Made by a program: the position numbers and the translations under genes. The notes beneath the pieces were generated by a model. That model ran no database searches. It had not been told where the DNA came from and worked only from the letters and a program-made list of their open reading frames with translations. A stretch of 63,549 nucleotides of DNA from Bacteroidales bacterium (lineage in GTDB: Bacteria > Bacteroidota > Bacteroidia > Bacteroidales > UBA932), in assembly GCA_017550025.1 (NCBI GenBank), contig JAFYLU010000096.1, forward strand, positions 1 through 63,549, written 5' to 3'. Shown piece by piece: positions 51,793 through 60,700 of the stretch. Within the stretch, counting starts at the first letter, position 1; every line of letters starts with the position of its first letter.

Positions 51793-52128
51793 TTAAAGGA
51801 TAGTTCCTAAAAGGCCTGGGATGCGGCCGATACGGATGATGATGTTACGGACTGCATTGGCATGCCCGTAGCCTTTGGCTGCTACCTTCATTCCGGCGGT
51901 TTTGAGGGTGATGATGACACGGCCGTTGCCGAGGTTCTTGACGCGGATCCACTCGGCATGAGGGAAGAGAGCGTGAACCTTGCATGCGGTTGCGATGTTG
52001 TCGGGGTTGCAAGACGGAGACATTCCCTTGAAAGGGAGTTCCGGATACGATGCAGACTGTCGCGTTGCTGACGCAAGATGGCCGATACTGTGCTTTTCGG
52101 CAATCCCGATACTTTGGACTCTTGGCAT
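51793..52128 (-). CDS. Small protein of unknown function controlled by leader RNA C
   Basis: 111 residues from ATG 52128 (a later Met at about residue 36 is possible). The C-terminal 70 residues align by eye with the 36950-37249 protein, including the LP..GMS....P stretch and HALFPHAEWIRVKNL. Basic and glycine-rich near the end (AKGYGHANAVRNIIIRIGRI). First gene of the replication transcript, before primase. Its start codon lies in a 13-nt strand that can pair with leader C. Confidence 0.62.
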   Translation of the reverse strand: MPRVQSIGIAEKHSIGHLASATRQSASYPELPFKGMSPSCNPDNIATACKVHALFPHAEWIRVKNLGNGRVIITLKTAGMKVAAKGYGHANAVRNIIIRIGRIPGLLGTIL

Positions 52129-52341
52129 AGTTCGTAAAGTATGGGTGATATATAGAAAAAGACTGCTGTCTTTCGCTCCGCCAAGAGTCCAACCAGATAC
52201 CGAAATACCGTGGTTACGATGAAAGACAACAGCCTATGCTGATGGGTATATATGCAGTATACACCTACGGTCTGGGCATAAAAAATGCCACAGTTTTCGA
52301 TATTATGATTGTGACTCTTGGCGTAAGTCACTGCAAATATA
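52129..52341 (-). ncRNA. Structured leader RNA C, with promoter
   Basis: TATATTTG (52334-52341). X1 (52313-52322) is a perfect 10-bp complement of X' (52180-52189). X' extended (52180-52192) is a perfect 13-bp complement of 52114-52126, which contains the G of the start codon. A second 12-bp stem, 52221-52232 with 52163-52174 (one U:G), is followed by a U-rich run. The order of strands is the same as in leaders A and B, but the conserved core of A/B is not recognisable here. Confidence 0.68.
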
Positions 52342-52622
52342 CGCTTATTTTTCATATTTCAATCTTTGTGCACGGAAAAACGGATTTCCGGGGGGAAGTG
52401 GTAACCGCCGGGGATGTCAGTCCCCGACGGCCGGTGTCCAGATTCAGTTTGATTACATTACACTTGCTTATTCACACCCTCAGTCTGGGCTTCATGGCGC
52501 CCGGAAGCAGGGTCAGCCACCTCCGGACATGTATCCCGCCCGTATCCGGACAGGCGGGACTAACTAACCAAAAACCTACATTGCGCGGTTCGCACCGGGC
52601 TGACTATGATACTTACAAACGG
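52342..52622. other. Intergenic segment with hairpins
   Basis: No convincing gene on either strand. Two hairpins are visible: CGGGGA-TGTCAG-TCCCCG (about 52411-52428) and CCCGCC...GGCGGG (about 52538-52558). Neither is followed by a T-run. Part of the region lies upstream of the leader C promoter. Confidence 0.4.
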
Positions 52623-52793
52623 TTATTCTTTCAGTATGAGACTGTCGATCTCATCGTACAGCGCCTGGTATTCCCAGAGTTCCGAAATGTGATCCTCAAT
52701 CGGGATCGGAGGATTCGTTTCGCACTGAAGCGACTCGATGTGGGCGTTCAATGCGAAGCGTATCATTTCAAGTTGTTTCCGAGTAAATTTCAT
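52623..52793 (-). CDS. Small protein coupled to the phage regulator
   Basis: 56 residues, from ATG 52793 overlapping the regulator stop (ATGA) to TAA 52623. Sequence begins MKFTRKQLEMIRFALNAHIE and ends YDEIDSLILKE. Amphipathic helices, no known motif. The 4-bp overlap and good length argue that it is real. It may be an early phage protein co-expressed with the Cro-like regulator. Confidence 0.68.
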   Translation of the reverse strand: MKFTRKQLEMIRFALNAHIESLQCETNPPIPIEDHISELWEYQALYDEIDSLILKE

Positions 52794-53059
52794 GACATCT
52801 GCTGTTTAGATGGTTCGCTTGTCGACATGGGATCGAACAGATCTTCAGGGGCGAAGCTGGTTCCCATGTACTTGTTGACCGCAGAAGCGATGAGCTTCTG
52901 ATACAGGTACATGGGAGTTCTTTCCCCTCGGAGCCATGAGTATACGGTCTGGACAGAGGCCCTTCCCTCTATCGTGATGTTATTGACGATATTGACGCGC
53001 TGAACTTTGGTTGCCTGCGCCATGATTTCTGTGACTTTCATAATATTTTTAGCTAACAA
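52790..53059 (-). CDS. Helix-turn-helix regulator (Cro-like side of the switch)
   Basis: 89 residues (Met7 at 53041 is an alternative start). The central helix-turn-helix is seen as RASVQTVYSWLRGERTPMYL, followed by a short helical tail. It is transcribed leftward from TACATTTG (53100-53107), divergent from the repressor, in the usual position of a Cro/early regulator. The -7 box overlaps the left half of an 18-bp inverted repeat, so it should be repressed by the divergent gene product. Confidence 0.72.
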   Translation of the reverse strand: MLAKNIMKVTEIMAQATKVQRVNIVNNITIEGRASVQTVYSWLRGERTPMYLYQKLIASAVNKYMGTSFAPEDLFDPMSTSEPSKQQMS

Positions 53060-53099
53060 TTTATCATATTTGTATACAGTTCGATATAAATTGTGTTTG

Positions 53100-53203
53100 C
53101 AAATGTAGAAAAATAATTTCGAATAAAGAAAGAAAATATTTCTAAATGAGAAATTAATTTTCTACATGAGGTATAATTCATTGATAATCAAAAGGTAATT
53201 TTG
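53100..53203. promoter_or_regulatory. Divergent switch promoters and inverted operator
   Basis: Leftward -7 TACATTTG (53100-53107); rightward -7 TAATTTTG (53196-53203). Inverted 18-mers at 53103-53120 and 53150-53167 differ at one base (ATGTAGAAAAATAATTTC and its complement). The left copy overlaps the leftward promoter. The rightward ATG (53206) is only two bases after its -7 box, so the repressor mRNA may be leaderless. Confidence 0.72.
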
Positions 53204-53205
53204 TT

Positions 53206-53568
53206 ATGAAAACAATCAAGGTTATGGAGCTGCAGACACTTATTGCTCAAAATGTTAGAAAGATGTTGAATGATAGGGGATTAGCCCAGGCATACATCGC
53301 GTACAACTCTGAATATGGAGAAGGAAAGGTAAGCAAGATCCTGAATGGTGAGCAGAAAATGACTATATCTGACCTTTCGCTATTCGCAAGAGTGCTTTCT
53401 GTTAAAGAGATAGACATTCTGACATATCCGGATGTATACGTGCCGGTGAATGCTGCGGATGCGGAGCCTGTAGAGGCCGTCCTGCAGATCAAGCTGAAGA
53501 GGGATAAGAAGGACCAGGTGCTAAAGCTGGTCTTCGGAGACAACAATATCGAGATTCTAAATAAATAA
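53206..53568 (+). CDS. Prophage repressor (XRE/CI-like)
   Basis: 120 residues. An N-terminal XRE-type helix-turn-helix region (LIAQNVRKMLNDRGLAQAYI, EGKVSKILNGEQKMTISDLS) is followed by a C-terminal part of about 45 residues (AVLQIKLKRDKKDQVLKLVF) that may mediate oligomerisation. No LexA-like peptidase motif is present, so induction by RecA self-cleavage is not expected. Only rightward gene besides the integrase, and beside attR: the likely maintenance repressor. Confidence 0.8.
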   Translation: MKTIKVMELQTLIAQNVRKMLNDRGLAQAYIAYNSEYGEGKVSKILNGEQKMTISDLSLFARVLSVKEIDILTYPDVYVPVNAADAEPVEAVLQIKLKRDKKDQVLKLVFGDNNIEILNK

Positions 53569-53683
53569 TTCAATGGGCGCGTCAATCGCCCGATTCGCGA
53601 CAGACATGAAAACCACCAATAAGAAACATGCGGTAGACGAGCGTGTGTTGGGTATCAGAATTTCTGAAAATCCTGAATATCAG

Positions 53684-53698
53684 TCCCACTCCCGCTAC
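53684..53698 (+). repeat. attR core
   Basis: TCCCACTCCCGCTAC, identical to attL (10884-10898). It is followed by CA, so the original tRNA gene read GCTACCA with CCA encoded. Confidence 0.9.
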
Positions 53699-53701
53699 CA
53701 C

Positions 53702-53736
53702 AGAGGAAAAATCGAAAGGTTTTTCCTCTTTTTTTG
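53702..53736 (+). terminator. Stranded terminator of tRNA-fMet
   Basis: AGAGGAAAAA-TCGAAAGG-TTTTTCCTCT followed by seven Ts, three bases after attR. It is the native terminator of the tRNA gene, now 43 kb away because of the prophage. Confidence 0.8.
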
Positions 53737-53781
53737 TTGTTTTTGTCCATAAATAGGTAAATTCGCGTCTATACTAACCTT

Positions 53782-54378
53782 ATGACCATGAAAAGACTAT
53801 ATCTATGGGCATTCCTGCTCTGTCTGTTATGCTGCCCGAATCTCAATGCCAGTGTACGTGAAGTGGATACAGCCCCGGCAGATTATCTCAATTCGCTGAA
53901 AATCACATTCCTCTCCTGGTTGAGCGGCAGTACGAAAATCTCCTATGAGAGAGCATTTCCGCAGTTGAGGCAGAGTGGTGAATTGTGCGGAAGCCTTATC
54001 TGTGCCGGATATGATAAATATGACAATAATCCTCTCGGTTTCACGGTCAGGTATGGTCATAAATTCTTTCTCCCAGATAGGGATGAGATAAGCCTCAAGG
54101 GTTTTTATCTTCGTCCTGAAGTGATGTATTCCCATTATTTTTATGATCATTCAAACGGTCAGCGTACTCTTGCCAATATGGGCGCACTGCTTGGCACTGT
54201 TGGTTATCAGTATGTATACCGTCGCTTTCTTGCTGATTTCTGGGTTGGTGGAGGCTATGCGTTTGGCAGCCCGGCCGAGACTCATTATCATCATGGCTTC
54301 GAATTGTGGCATTGGATGAATGCTGTGAATACCAATATTGCCATGAGCTTCAGCATAAGGCTTGGTATCTGTTTTTAG
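53782..54378 (+). CDS. Exported outer-membrane-like protein (DUF3575-like)
   Basis: 198 residues with a signal peptide (LYLWAFLLCLLCCPNLNAS). The body alternates short strands with aromatic ends (NPLGFTVRYGHKFFLPDRDE, ISLKGFYLRPEVMYSHYFYD, AMSFSIRLGICF). It ends in a beta-strand with a terminal aromatic, like small outer-membrane barrels of Bacteroidales. It belongs to the host and lies just outside attR. Specific function unknown. Confidence 0.7.
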   Translation: MTMKRLYLWAFLLCLLCCPNLNASVREVDTAPADYLNSLKITFLSWLSGSTKISYERAFPQLRQSGELCGSLICAGYDKYDNNPLGFTVRYGHKFFLPDRDEISLKGFYLRPEVMYSHYFYDHSNGQRTLANMGALLGTVGYQYVYRRFLADFWVGGGYAFGSPAETHYHHGFELWHWMNAVNTNIAMSFSIRLGICF

Positions 54379-54470
54379 GACATAACCGGCGAAGTGACTG
54401 ATATGTCGGAATAGTTGTGTCCCGGTATATGGCTGTCATTTGATGGAAACATTATATAAATGAAATAAGT

Positions 54471-54501
54471 TTTGAAAATAGGATAAAAAGTACTAAATTT
54501 G
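54471..54501 (+). promoter_or_regulatory. Promoter of tRNA-Leu
   Basis: TTTG (54471-54474), 19-bp spacer, TAAATTTG (54494-54501), 26 bp before the tRNA. Confidence 0.8.
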
Positions 54502-54527
54502 CAATCCTTTCTTAAGAAAGACTGTAA

Positions 54528-54609
54528 GCGGGCGTGTTGAAATTGGTAGACAAGCCAGACTTAGGATCTGGTGCCGAGAGGCGTATGGGTTCGATTCCCT
54601 TCGCCCGCA
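54528..54609 (+). tRNA. tRNA-Leu (UAG)
   Basis: Class II tRNA with a long variable arm (GTGCCGAGAGGCGT). The anticodon is TAG in CAGACTTAGGATCTG. The acceptor stem GCGGGCG pairs with CGCCCGC. CCA is not encoded (CAA follows A73 after one base). Confidence 0.95.
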
Positions 54610-54611
54610 CA

Positions 54612-54645
54612 AGGGGACATTTTCATCGGAAGATGTCCCTTTTTC
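54612..54645 (+). terminator. Terminator of tRNA-Leu
   Basis: AGGGGACAT...ATGTCCCT stem followed by TTTTTCTTT, two bases after the tRNA. Confidence 0.85.
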
Positions 54646-54812
54646 TTTACCATAACTGATTGAATATCTATCCAATATGTCAAAGAACTGGTTGCGGTTT
54701 TGGGCTCGATAACAGCGTTTTGTCTTGTCCCAATAAATGCCGTTTGGATATACCCGATCCTGAACTGGGGAAGAAAAAGACAGGAAATCTGATAAGTCTT
54801 AATAATATTCAG

Positions 54813-54846
54813 AAAATCCGGATTCCGTATAGGGAATCCGGATTTT
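54813..54846. terminator. Bidirectional terminator in the 54.6-54.9 kb gap
   Basis: AAAATCCGGATTCC-GTATA-GGGAATCCGGATTTT, a 14-bp stem with T-tracts on both sides. It ends the leftward hydrolase gene. The rest of the 300-bp gap shows no gene. Confidence 0.85.
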
Positions 54847-54910
54847 TCTTTAGTCGATTGTTTGTTCTTTATGTTGAATTGAATCCATACAGGATAGGAC
54901 CGTCTGATTT

Positions 54911-56212
54911 TCAGGACTGTGGTGAATGTATCCATGTTATCATGGTTTCCAATACTTCTGGTGCGATGGTCTGTTCTATCAGGCGGTATTCTGTTACAGC
55001 TCCGGTGTCGCAATGCTGGAAAAGGTGGTTTACTCCTTCGACTGATTCTATTCTGTTACTGTTGCTTGCTGCGAGGCCGTTGATCAGGGCGTTGAGGTTG
55101 TTTTCAGCATTCACCTGGACATCCCTGGTGCCGTTGAGTGCAAGGACCGGGCATGTGATCCTGTCGAGCAGCTTGCGCATGTCCAGTGATAGGAAATGAG
55201 CCAGATATGGCATCTGTATCTGGGCGAGGACTGCGAGATAGTTCTGCTTCAATGCGTCAGGAAGATCGTAGTTCTCGATCGCAGGCATCCTGCCTCCATG
55301 GACCTTTACGTCATATGCCTGTCCTATGACCTTACAGTATGTGTCTATCGTTTCCTGCGGGAACCCTTCCCGGGCAAGGGCAATCCTGCTTTGGTCCACC
55401 AGAGTCTCTGCTCCGGAAATGACCATTCCGGCAAGACTGATGATGAAATCAGCCTTCTGCTCTGCGGCAATCATCAGCGCGATTGTGCCTCCTTCGCTGT
55501 GTCCCAGGACTCCTGCCTTGTCAAATCTTTCCTTCAGAAACATCAGTCCTGCAAGAGCGTCATTCTTGAAATCTTCCGTCGTCCAGTCGTAGCAGCTTGC
55601 GGCATTCTCGCCGAAGCCTCGGTCGTCGTAGCGGAGTGTGGCAATACCTGCCCTGGCAAGTGCATCTGCTATGACAGCAAACGGCTTATGCTCGAAGAGC
55701 TCCTCATCACGGTTCTGCTGGCCGCTGCCTGTCACCATTACAAGAGCCGGTGTCGTGCGCGAATATCCGTCCGGAAGTGTCAGGGTGCCGTTCAGCACTA
55801 TGTCCCCGTTGCAGAATGCCACTTCTTCTGTCGCATATGGGAAGGGACCTGTGGGAGTCTGCGGGCGTTTTGGCTTGTCTTCCCCTGGTGTAAGGGTCAG
55901 CGGCAGGCTGATGTTCATCTGGCTGAAGGTTCCTGCTATCTGTCTTATGAGCCATGTGCCTTCATAGCTGGCACCGAGTGAAGGAATGCTGATGCTGATG
56001 ACACCTGCACCTTTCCTTTCCACCTGAATCGGTATGCCTTTCACTCCCTGGTCAGGTGAGTCCATTGTCGGTTTGTCGCCGTCAAGATGGAATACTAATG
56101 AAAGTTCAGTGCCCTGTATGTCGAGCTTGCCCGACCACACTCCCGTCTGTGCTGCTGCGAAAGATATGGCGGACAGGAACATTATGGCTGTAATCAGGAC
56201 TCTCTTGCTCAT
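54911..56212 (-). CDS. Exported alpha/beta hydrolase
   Basis: 433 residues with a signal peptide (VLITAIMFLSAISFAAAQ). An N-terminal beta domain of about 130 residues (GKLDIQGTELSLVFHLDGDK) precedes an alpha/beta hydrolase. The nucleophile is in LGHSEGGTIALMIA, an oxyanion-type VMVTGSGQQNRDE precedes it, and the acid/His are likely in LALNGTRDVQV and EGVNHLFQHCDTG. This layout is common in Bacteroidales periplasmic serine hydrolases. Substrate unknown; esterase or peptidase. Transcribed leftward to the bidirectional terminator. Confidence 0.85.
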   Translation of the reverse strand: MSKRVLITAIMFLSAISFAAAQTGVWSGKLDIQGTELSLVFHLDGDKPTMDSPDQGVKGIPIQVERKGAGVISISIPSLGASYEGTWLIRQIAGTFSQMNISLPLTLTPGEDKPKRPQTPTGPFPYATEEVAFCNGDIVLNGTLTLPDGYSRTTPALVMVTGSGQQNRDEELFEHKPFAVIADALARAGIATLRYDDRGFGENAASCYDWTTEDFKNDALAGLMFLKERFDKAGVLGHSEGGTIALMIAAEQKADFIISLAGMVISGAETLVDQSRIALAREGFPQETIDTYCKVIGQAYDVKVHGGRMPAIENYDLPDALKQNYLAVLAQIQMPYLAHFLSLDMRKLLDRITCPVLALNGTRDVQVNAENNLNALINGLAASNSNRIESVEGVNHLFQHCDTGAVTEYRLIEQTIAPEVLETMITWIHSPQS

Positions 56213-56227
56213 AAGCAGTATATGTTG

Positions 56228-56872
56228 TTAAAATGATACGAAGTGGTTGGTGTGGGTGTCGTACCAGAAATCGATGATCAGGCTGTCAGCATCATTCTTC
56301 GTGCCCTTGAAATTGCAGTATACGGTCTTTCCGGAATCATTTATATAGAAATATCCGTTACGGTCGGCCTCGATGGTGAATCCTTTGTATTCCGCAGGGA
56401 GAATGACTCCGTTCTTGTCCGGGGCTGATGGCGCTTCCGGTGTATCTTCCTCCGGAGTCTCCGATTCTGTTTCCTGGTCTGTCTCCGATCCTGTCTCCTG
56501 ATCTGTTTCCGGATCTGTTACCGGTGCTTCCGGATAGATCCTGTCCACGAAGTCCATTACCATTTCAGCCCCGGTCAATGTCTTTACAGACCAGAGGGTC
56601 GAGTCTATCTGAAGGTCTCCGCTTTCATTGTCATATATATAGGGGAATGCTCCGTTCATGCCTTCAATACAGCAGTATCCCTGCCTGTAGAATGAAATTG
56701 CGCTGAACACGCAGCTGTCAAGCTCTGCAACCATTTCTCCGTTGAATCTGTACTGACCTTTGATTCCTTCCCAGTTGCCGACCGGGGAGTCCAAAGGTCC
56801 GAGATATGGAGAAGGCTTGCATGAGATTGCTGCAATGCCGAGCAAGAGTATAAATAATATCTTCTTCATCAT
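56228..56872 (-). CDS. Lipoprotein with acidic Glu-Thr repeat linker
   Basis: 214 residues. The lipobox is in ILFILLLGIAAISC (Cys about 19). A first domain (NWEGIKGQYRFNGEMVAELD) is joined by a low-complexity linker of ETDQET/SET units (about 118-148) to a C-terminal beta domain (GFTIEADRNGYFYINDSGKT). The linker DNA is a short degenerate tandem repeat, so its length may vary between strains. Surface or periplasmic. Function unknown. Confidence 0.75.
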   Translation of the reverse strand: MMKKILFILLLGIAAISCKPSPYLGPLDSPVGNWEGIKGQYRFNGEMVAELDSCVFSAISFYRQGYCCIEGMNGAFPYIYDNESGDLQIDSTLWSVKTLTGAEMVMDFVDRIYPEAPVTDPETDQETGSETDQETESETPEEDTPEAPSAPDKNGVILPAEYKGFTIEADRNGYFYINDSGKTVYCNFKGTKNDADSLIIDFWYDTHTNHFVSF

Positions 56873-56878
56873 TTAAGT

Positions 56879-57736
56879 TTATCCGTTTTTTCTGAATCTT
56901 ATGCAGCACCAGTTGTCTATGCTGTCGTGTCCTGTATATTCAAGTCCTGTAGATGCGGCCATTCCGATAAGCATAGGCATGTCTTCAACATAGAATCCGC
57001 TGATGTAGAGCTGGCCGTCTCTGCGAAGGCACTGCGTGTATGTCGGTATGTCCTGCAGGAGGATGTTTCTGTTGATGTTCGCGAGGATAAGGTCGTAGGT
57101 GCTCCTTTGCAGGAGGGATGCGTCCCCGCAGTATGTCTCTATCTTTTTGCCAACGCGGTTGAGCTTGGCGTTATCATATGCGGAGATTGCAGCTACTGCA
57201 TCGATGTCTATGCCATATACCTGTGCAGCCTTCATCTTTGCTGCAAGAATAGCCAGCACGGCTGTACCGCAGCCCATGTCAAGCACGACCTTGTCTCTTA
57301 CTGCATCTTCGTTCTGAAGAAGCGCGCGGCACATCATGTAGGTTGTCTGATGATGACCCGTTCCGAAAGCCATCTTCGGGTCTATCGTGATGTTGTATCT
57401 TGTTCTTTTCAGTCCTTCGTGGAAAGATGCCTTGATCGTACACTTGCCGTCCACCACGATCGGTGTGAACTGGCTTTCCCAAACTGCGTTCCAGTTGACT
57501 GCAGGCATCAGGTTTGCGCTGAATTCTGTTTCGAATCCAAGTCCTTCAAGTCCTCCGAGGACAACCTTGAGAGCCTGTGCGTCATAAAGTTCCTTCTGGA
57601 TGTAACATTTGAGGACAGGGTCCTCCATTGTGAAGGATTCGAACGGGAGTTCGCTGATCTCTGCGGTTACTATTTCTGCATTCTCTTCGCTGAACGGTGC
57701 TATCCTGACCGCAACTTCAATGTATTCCTGGCTGTT
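56879..57736 (-). CDS. prmA: Ribosomal protein L11 methyltransferase
   Basis: About 285 residues from Met at 57736 (MNSQEYIEVAVRI). SAM-binding motif I VVLDMGCGTAVLAILAAKMK, then GIDIDAVAAISAYDNA and the catalytic-region ILANINRNILLQDI. KMAFGTGHHQTTYMM is the PrmA signature. It trimethylates Lys/N-terminal residues of L11. The start overlaps the 3' end of the AsmA-like gene by 20 bp. Confidence 0.92.
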   Translation of the reverse strand, partial: NSQEYIEVAVRIAPFSEENAEIVTAEISELPFESFTMEDPVLKCYIQKELYDAQALKVVLGGLEGLGFETEFSANLMPAVNWNAVWESQFTPIVVDGKCTIKASFHEGLKRTRYNITIDPKMAFGTGHHQTTYMMCRALLQNEDAVRDKVVLDMGCGTAVLAILAAKMKAAQVYGIDIDAVAAISAYDNAKLNRVGKKIETYCGDASLLQRSTYDLILANINRNILLQDIPTYTQCLRRDGQLYISGFYVEDMPMLIGMAASTGLEYTGHDSIDNWCCIRFRKNG

Positions 57737-60700
57737 CATATCTTGATGTGTCTTTTTGAGTTTCTGGTTCTTCAGCTTCGTCAAGCTTCTGGAGCTCTTC
57801 CTCTGAAAGTTCTTCCAGATGCTGGTCTGCTGCGTTTACATATCCTATTTTTGTCTTGTGGTCTGTTATGACCTCCTGTCTTTCGTTTTCCCTGATTGCC
57901 ATATCCACACCTTTTTCGAATATGTCCCTTATGGATTCGGCAAGGTTTATCCTGGTCTGGTCGATTTCGGCCGCAAAGACCGGGATAGAGGTGTTTCTGT
58001 ACTTCGGCTTTCCTATCTTGAACTTCATGTGGCCAAAGTCCGGGCCGTAGATGTCTACACCTACCTTGAACACGATAGGGGAGCGGATGATCGATGCATG
58101 GTATCTGTATGACATGTCCATGTACTGCAGGCCGCTTAATGCCAATGTGTATCTGTCAAGCTCCAGAATGAAAGGGAATATCTCCAGGACATTGTCTTTC
58201 ATCAGTCCCTCCACAGTCATCCTGTCTATTGCAGCTTCCTTGCTGTTCTTGAACTTGAGCTTCCGGGCCAGACTGCTGAACACCTCGCTGTCACTCATTG
58301 TCAGGTCCTCTCCGCTTATCCTGATGACACCGTTTATGCTCGGGGTGATGATGTTCATGTTTGTGTCAAGACTGGCCGTAGCTGCCATTTCGCAGTCGAT
58401 CAGTCCCTTGAATGACTTGAGGAGAGGCATTACGGTGTCGATTGCCGGCATCATTCCGATTACTTTTTCGGAAGTGATGTCTGTAAGACTTAAGTTGAAT
58501 CCTGTCCTGATGTCCTTCTTGGTCCTTGTCGCATAAAATGCGTCAAAAGCAGCCTGGCCCATGTTGGTCCTGGCTTTAGCTTCGAGAATCTGGAGACAGC
58601 GCTCCTTCATTGTCATTTCTGCCCGGAAGTCTTCCACAGTCAGATCCGTGAAGGATATGTTGCGTGCATTCAGGTGAAGCGCAGCCTCGATGTCTGATGG
58701 TACTACTATCAGAGAGGTTGCCTCGTCTCTTTCAAGAGTGTCTGCTACGACTATCTTCAGGAACTCTGAATCGCTTGCCCCGGCCATCCTGTCCATGTCC
58801 GCTTCCGGATTGAATGATGCTCCTGCGTTGTATGCGGCCAGCAGCTCTCCTGCATCCATCTTTTCTGTAGATAGATTCATGTCGAGCTTGTACCTGCCTC
58901 GTCCCAGAAGTGCTCTGCGAAGTCCGGTCAAGGCTCCGGATGCCGCTATTTCGGATTCCCCGGAGATGATCTTGAAGTCGTTTATCTTTATTTCATCATT
59001 GCTGAAGCTGATGCTCATGCCTTTGAGGATGTTCCTTAAAGGCAGATAAGGGGTCATGACGATACCGGTGCGCACATCTATCCCGCCGCTGATATCCCAT
59101 CTGCGGAAGTAGCTGGCAAGCATTCCGTCGAGGGAGAAGTTGAGGTCGGCGGCCTTGAAGTCTTCCTCTGTCATCCAGTCTTCGACGGCTTTCTGTCCTC
59201 TTTCCCTCCTCATCCGGTGCATGAGCGAATCCTTCGGGGTGTCAGGGTAGATCCTTGAAAGGGAATCGATCATTGCCTTGAACCTCTGTCTGCGTTCGAA
59301 GGTGTTCATGGCTGCACGCACCTTCAAGCCTGCATCAGTGAGGATGAGTCGGTTGGCCGCGTCTCTCACATATATTCTCTTGTTGGTGCTTGACAGGCTT
59401 AATACAGGGATCTCCTTGTGGTCTTTCTTCGGCACCATCTGGAAACTGTTGCCTGTCTGGTCGAGTGTCACCGACATTCCCGATGCATCCTTCACCTCGA
59501 GCTCCACTGCGTTCAGACGTCCTCCCAATGGGTATACCCTGGTGGTGTCCGAGAATGCATCAGCGGAATTCTTTGCAGAGATGCTTATCTCCTTGCCTTT
59601 CAGTGATATGGCCTCTTTGTAGCTGATGCCGGCATCTGAAATGCTGCCGGTGATTCCCAGCAGCCTGAAACTTTCATTCTTGCGGATCTTTGAAGTCACT
59701 GTCTCCGGAGACGCATTGATCTCGAGACCTTTTATTTCAATGTCTATGGTGTCCTTCGGTGACTTTACGATAAGGTTCCTGCTCGTGAGATGTCCGTTTA
59801 TGTCTGCCTCGGCGAAATTATATATGTTTATCTGTGATTTTCTGATGGTGCCGGACAGGGCTGCCGACATGTTTCCTTCTGCAGTGAGGCCGTAGTCTTT
59901 CGGGATGATTGCGGACAATGAGTCTGCTGACATGTCCAGTCTGCCCTCTATGCTGATTGCCGGGTCATCTCCTGTGAGGTCGGCAAGTCCGCCTTTGGCG
60001 TGAAGATGCAGGCCGTAGGTGTCAAGCTTGATTGTTTCAATGCCGATGTCAGCTTTGCCGCTTGTGTCTGTCTTCATCCCTGCATCAAGGGTGAATCTGA
60101 TATCATGCTCAAAATCCTTATGTCTGACGGAAGATTCAGGAATATTGAGATTCACCTCCATTACAGGCATCCTGCCGCCTCCGATATGCCCCTCGCAGTT
60201 TCCTTTGATATTTATGAGGGCATCTGTGCGGATATCTTTTGTTTCAGGTATTATGCGGCTGACAAAGTCGCTGATCAGGTCATCTGCCTTGCATCCTTCG
60301 ACTCCGAATCTGCCTTTTATCAATGTCTGTCCGTCTTTCCTGCAGATGTCTGCATCGAAGTCCACAGGAATGGACGCGACCTCTGCCTTGAACCCGTGGA
60401 ATGATGCTGTCAGCATGCTGTCCCTGCCGAAGGCTGCCGTTCCCTCTATGCTGACAGGTATGTTTGTCCTGCCAAAGGCAGAGGTGGCCAGCATGGCGTT
60501 CGCCCGGGCCTCTATGTCGAGATGTTTCCCGTGCTCGTGGATATAGAGCCTGTCAAGCTTCATTCCCAATGTGTCGGATGCGATCCTTCCGGCTACAAGC
60601 AGGCTGTCAAGTGTCAGTCCGACCTTGATCCTGCTCGTGCGTCGTGAATCAAGTCTTCCGCGGAAGATCATCTTCTTCATGTCCGCTATGGCGAAAAGGG

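Noticed and set aside
52236-52901. 221-residue plus-strand frame across leader C and the small regulator genes
   Set aside because: It crosses the leader promoter and two minus-strand genes with ATGA coupling; no recognisable protein pattern.
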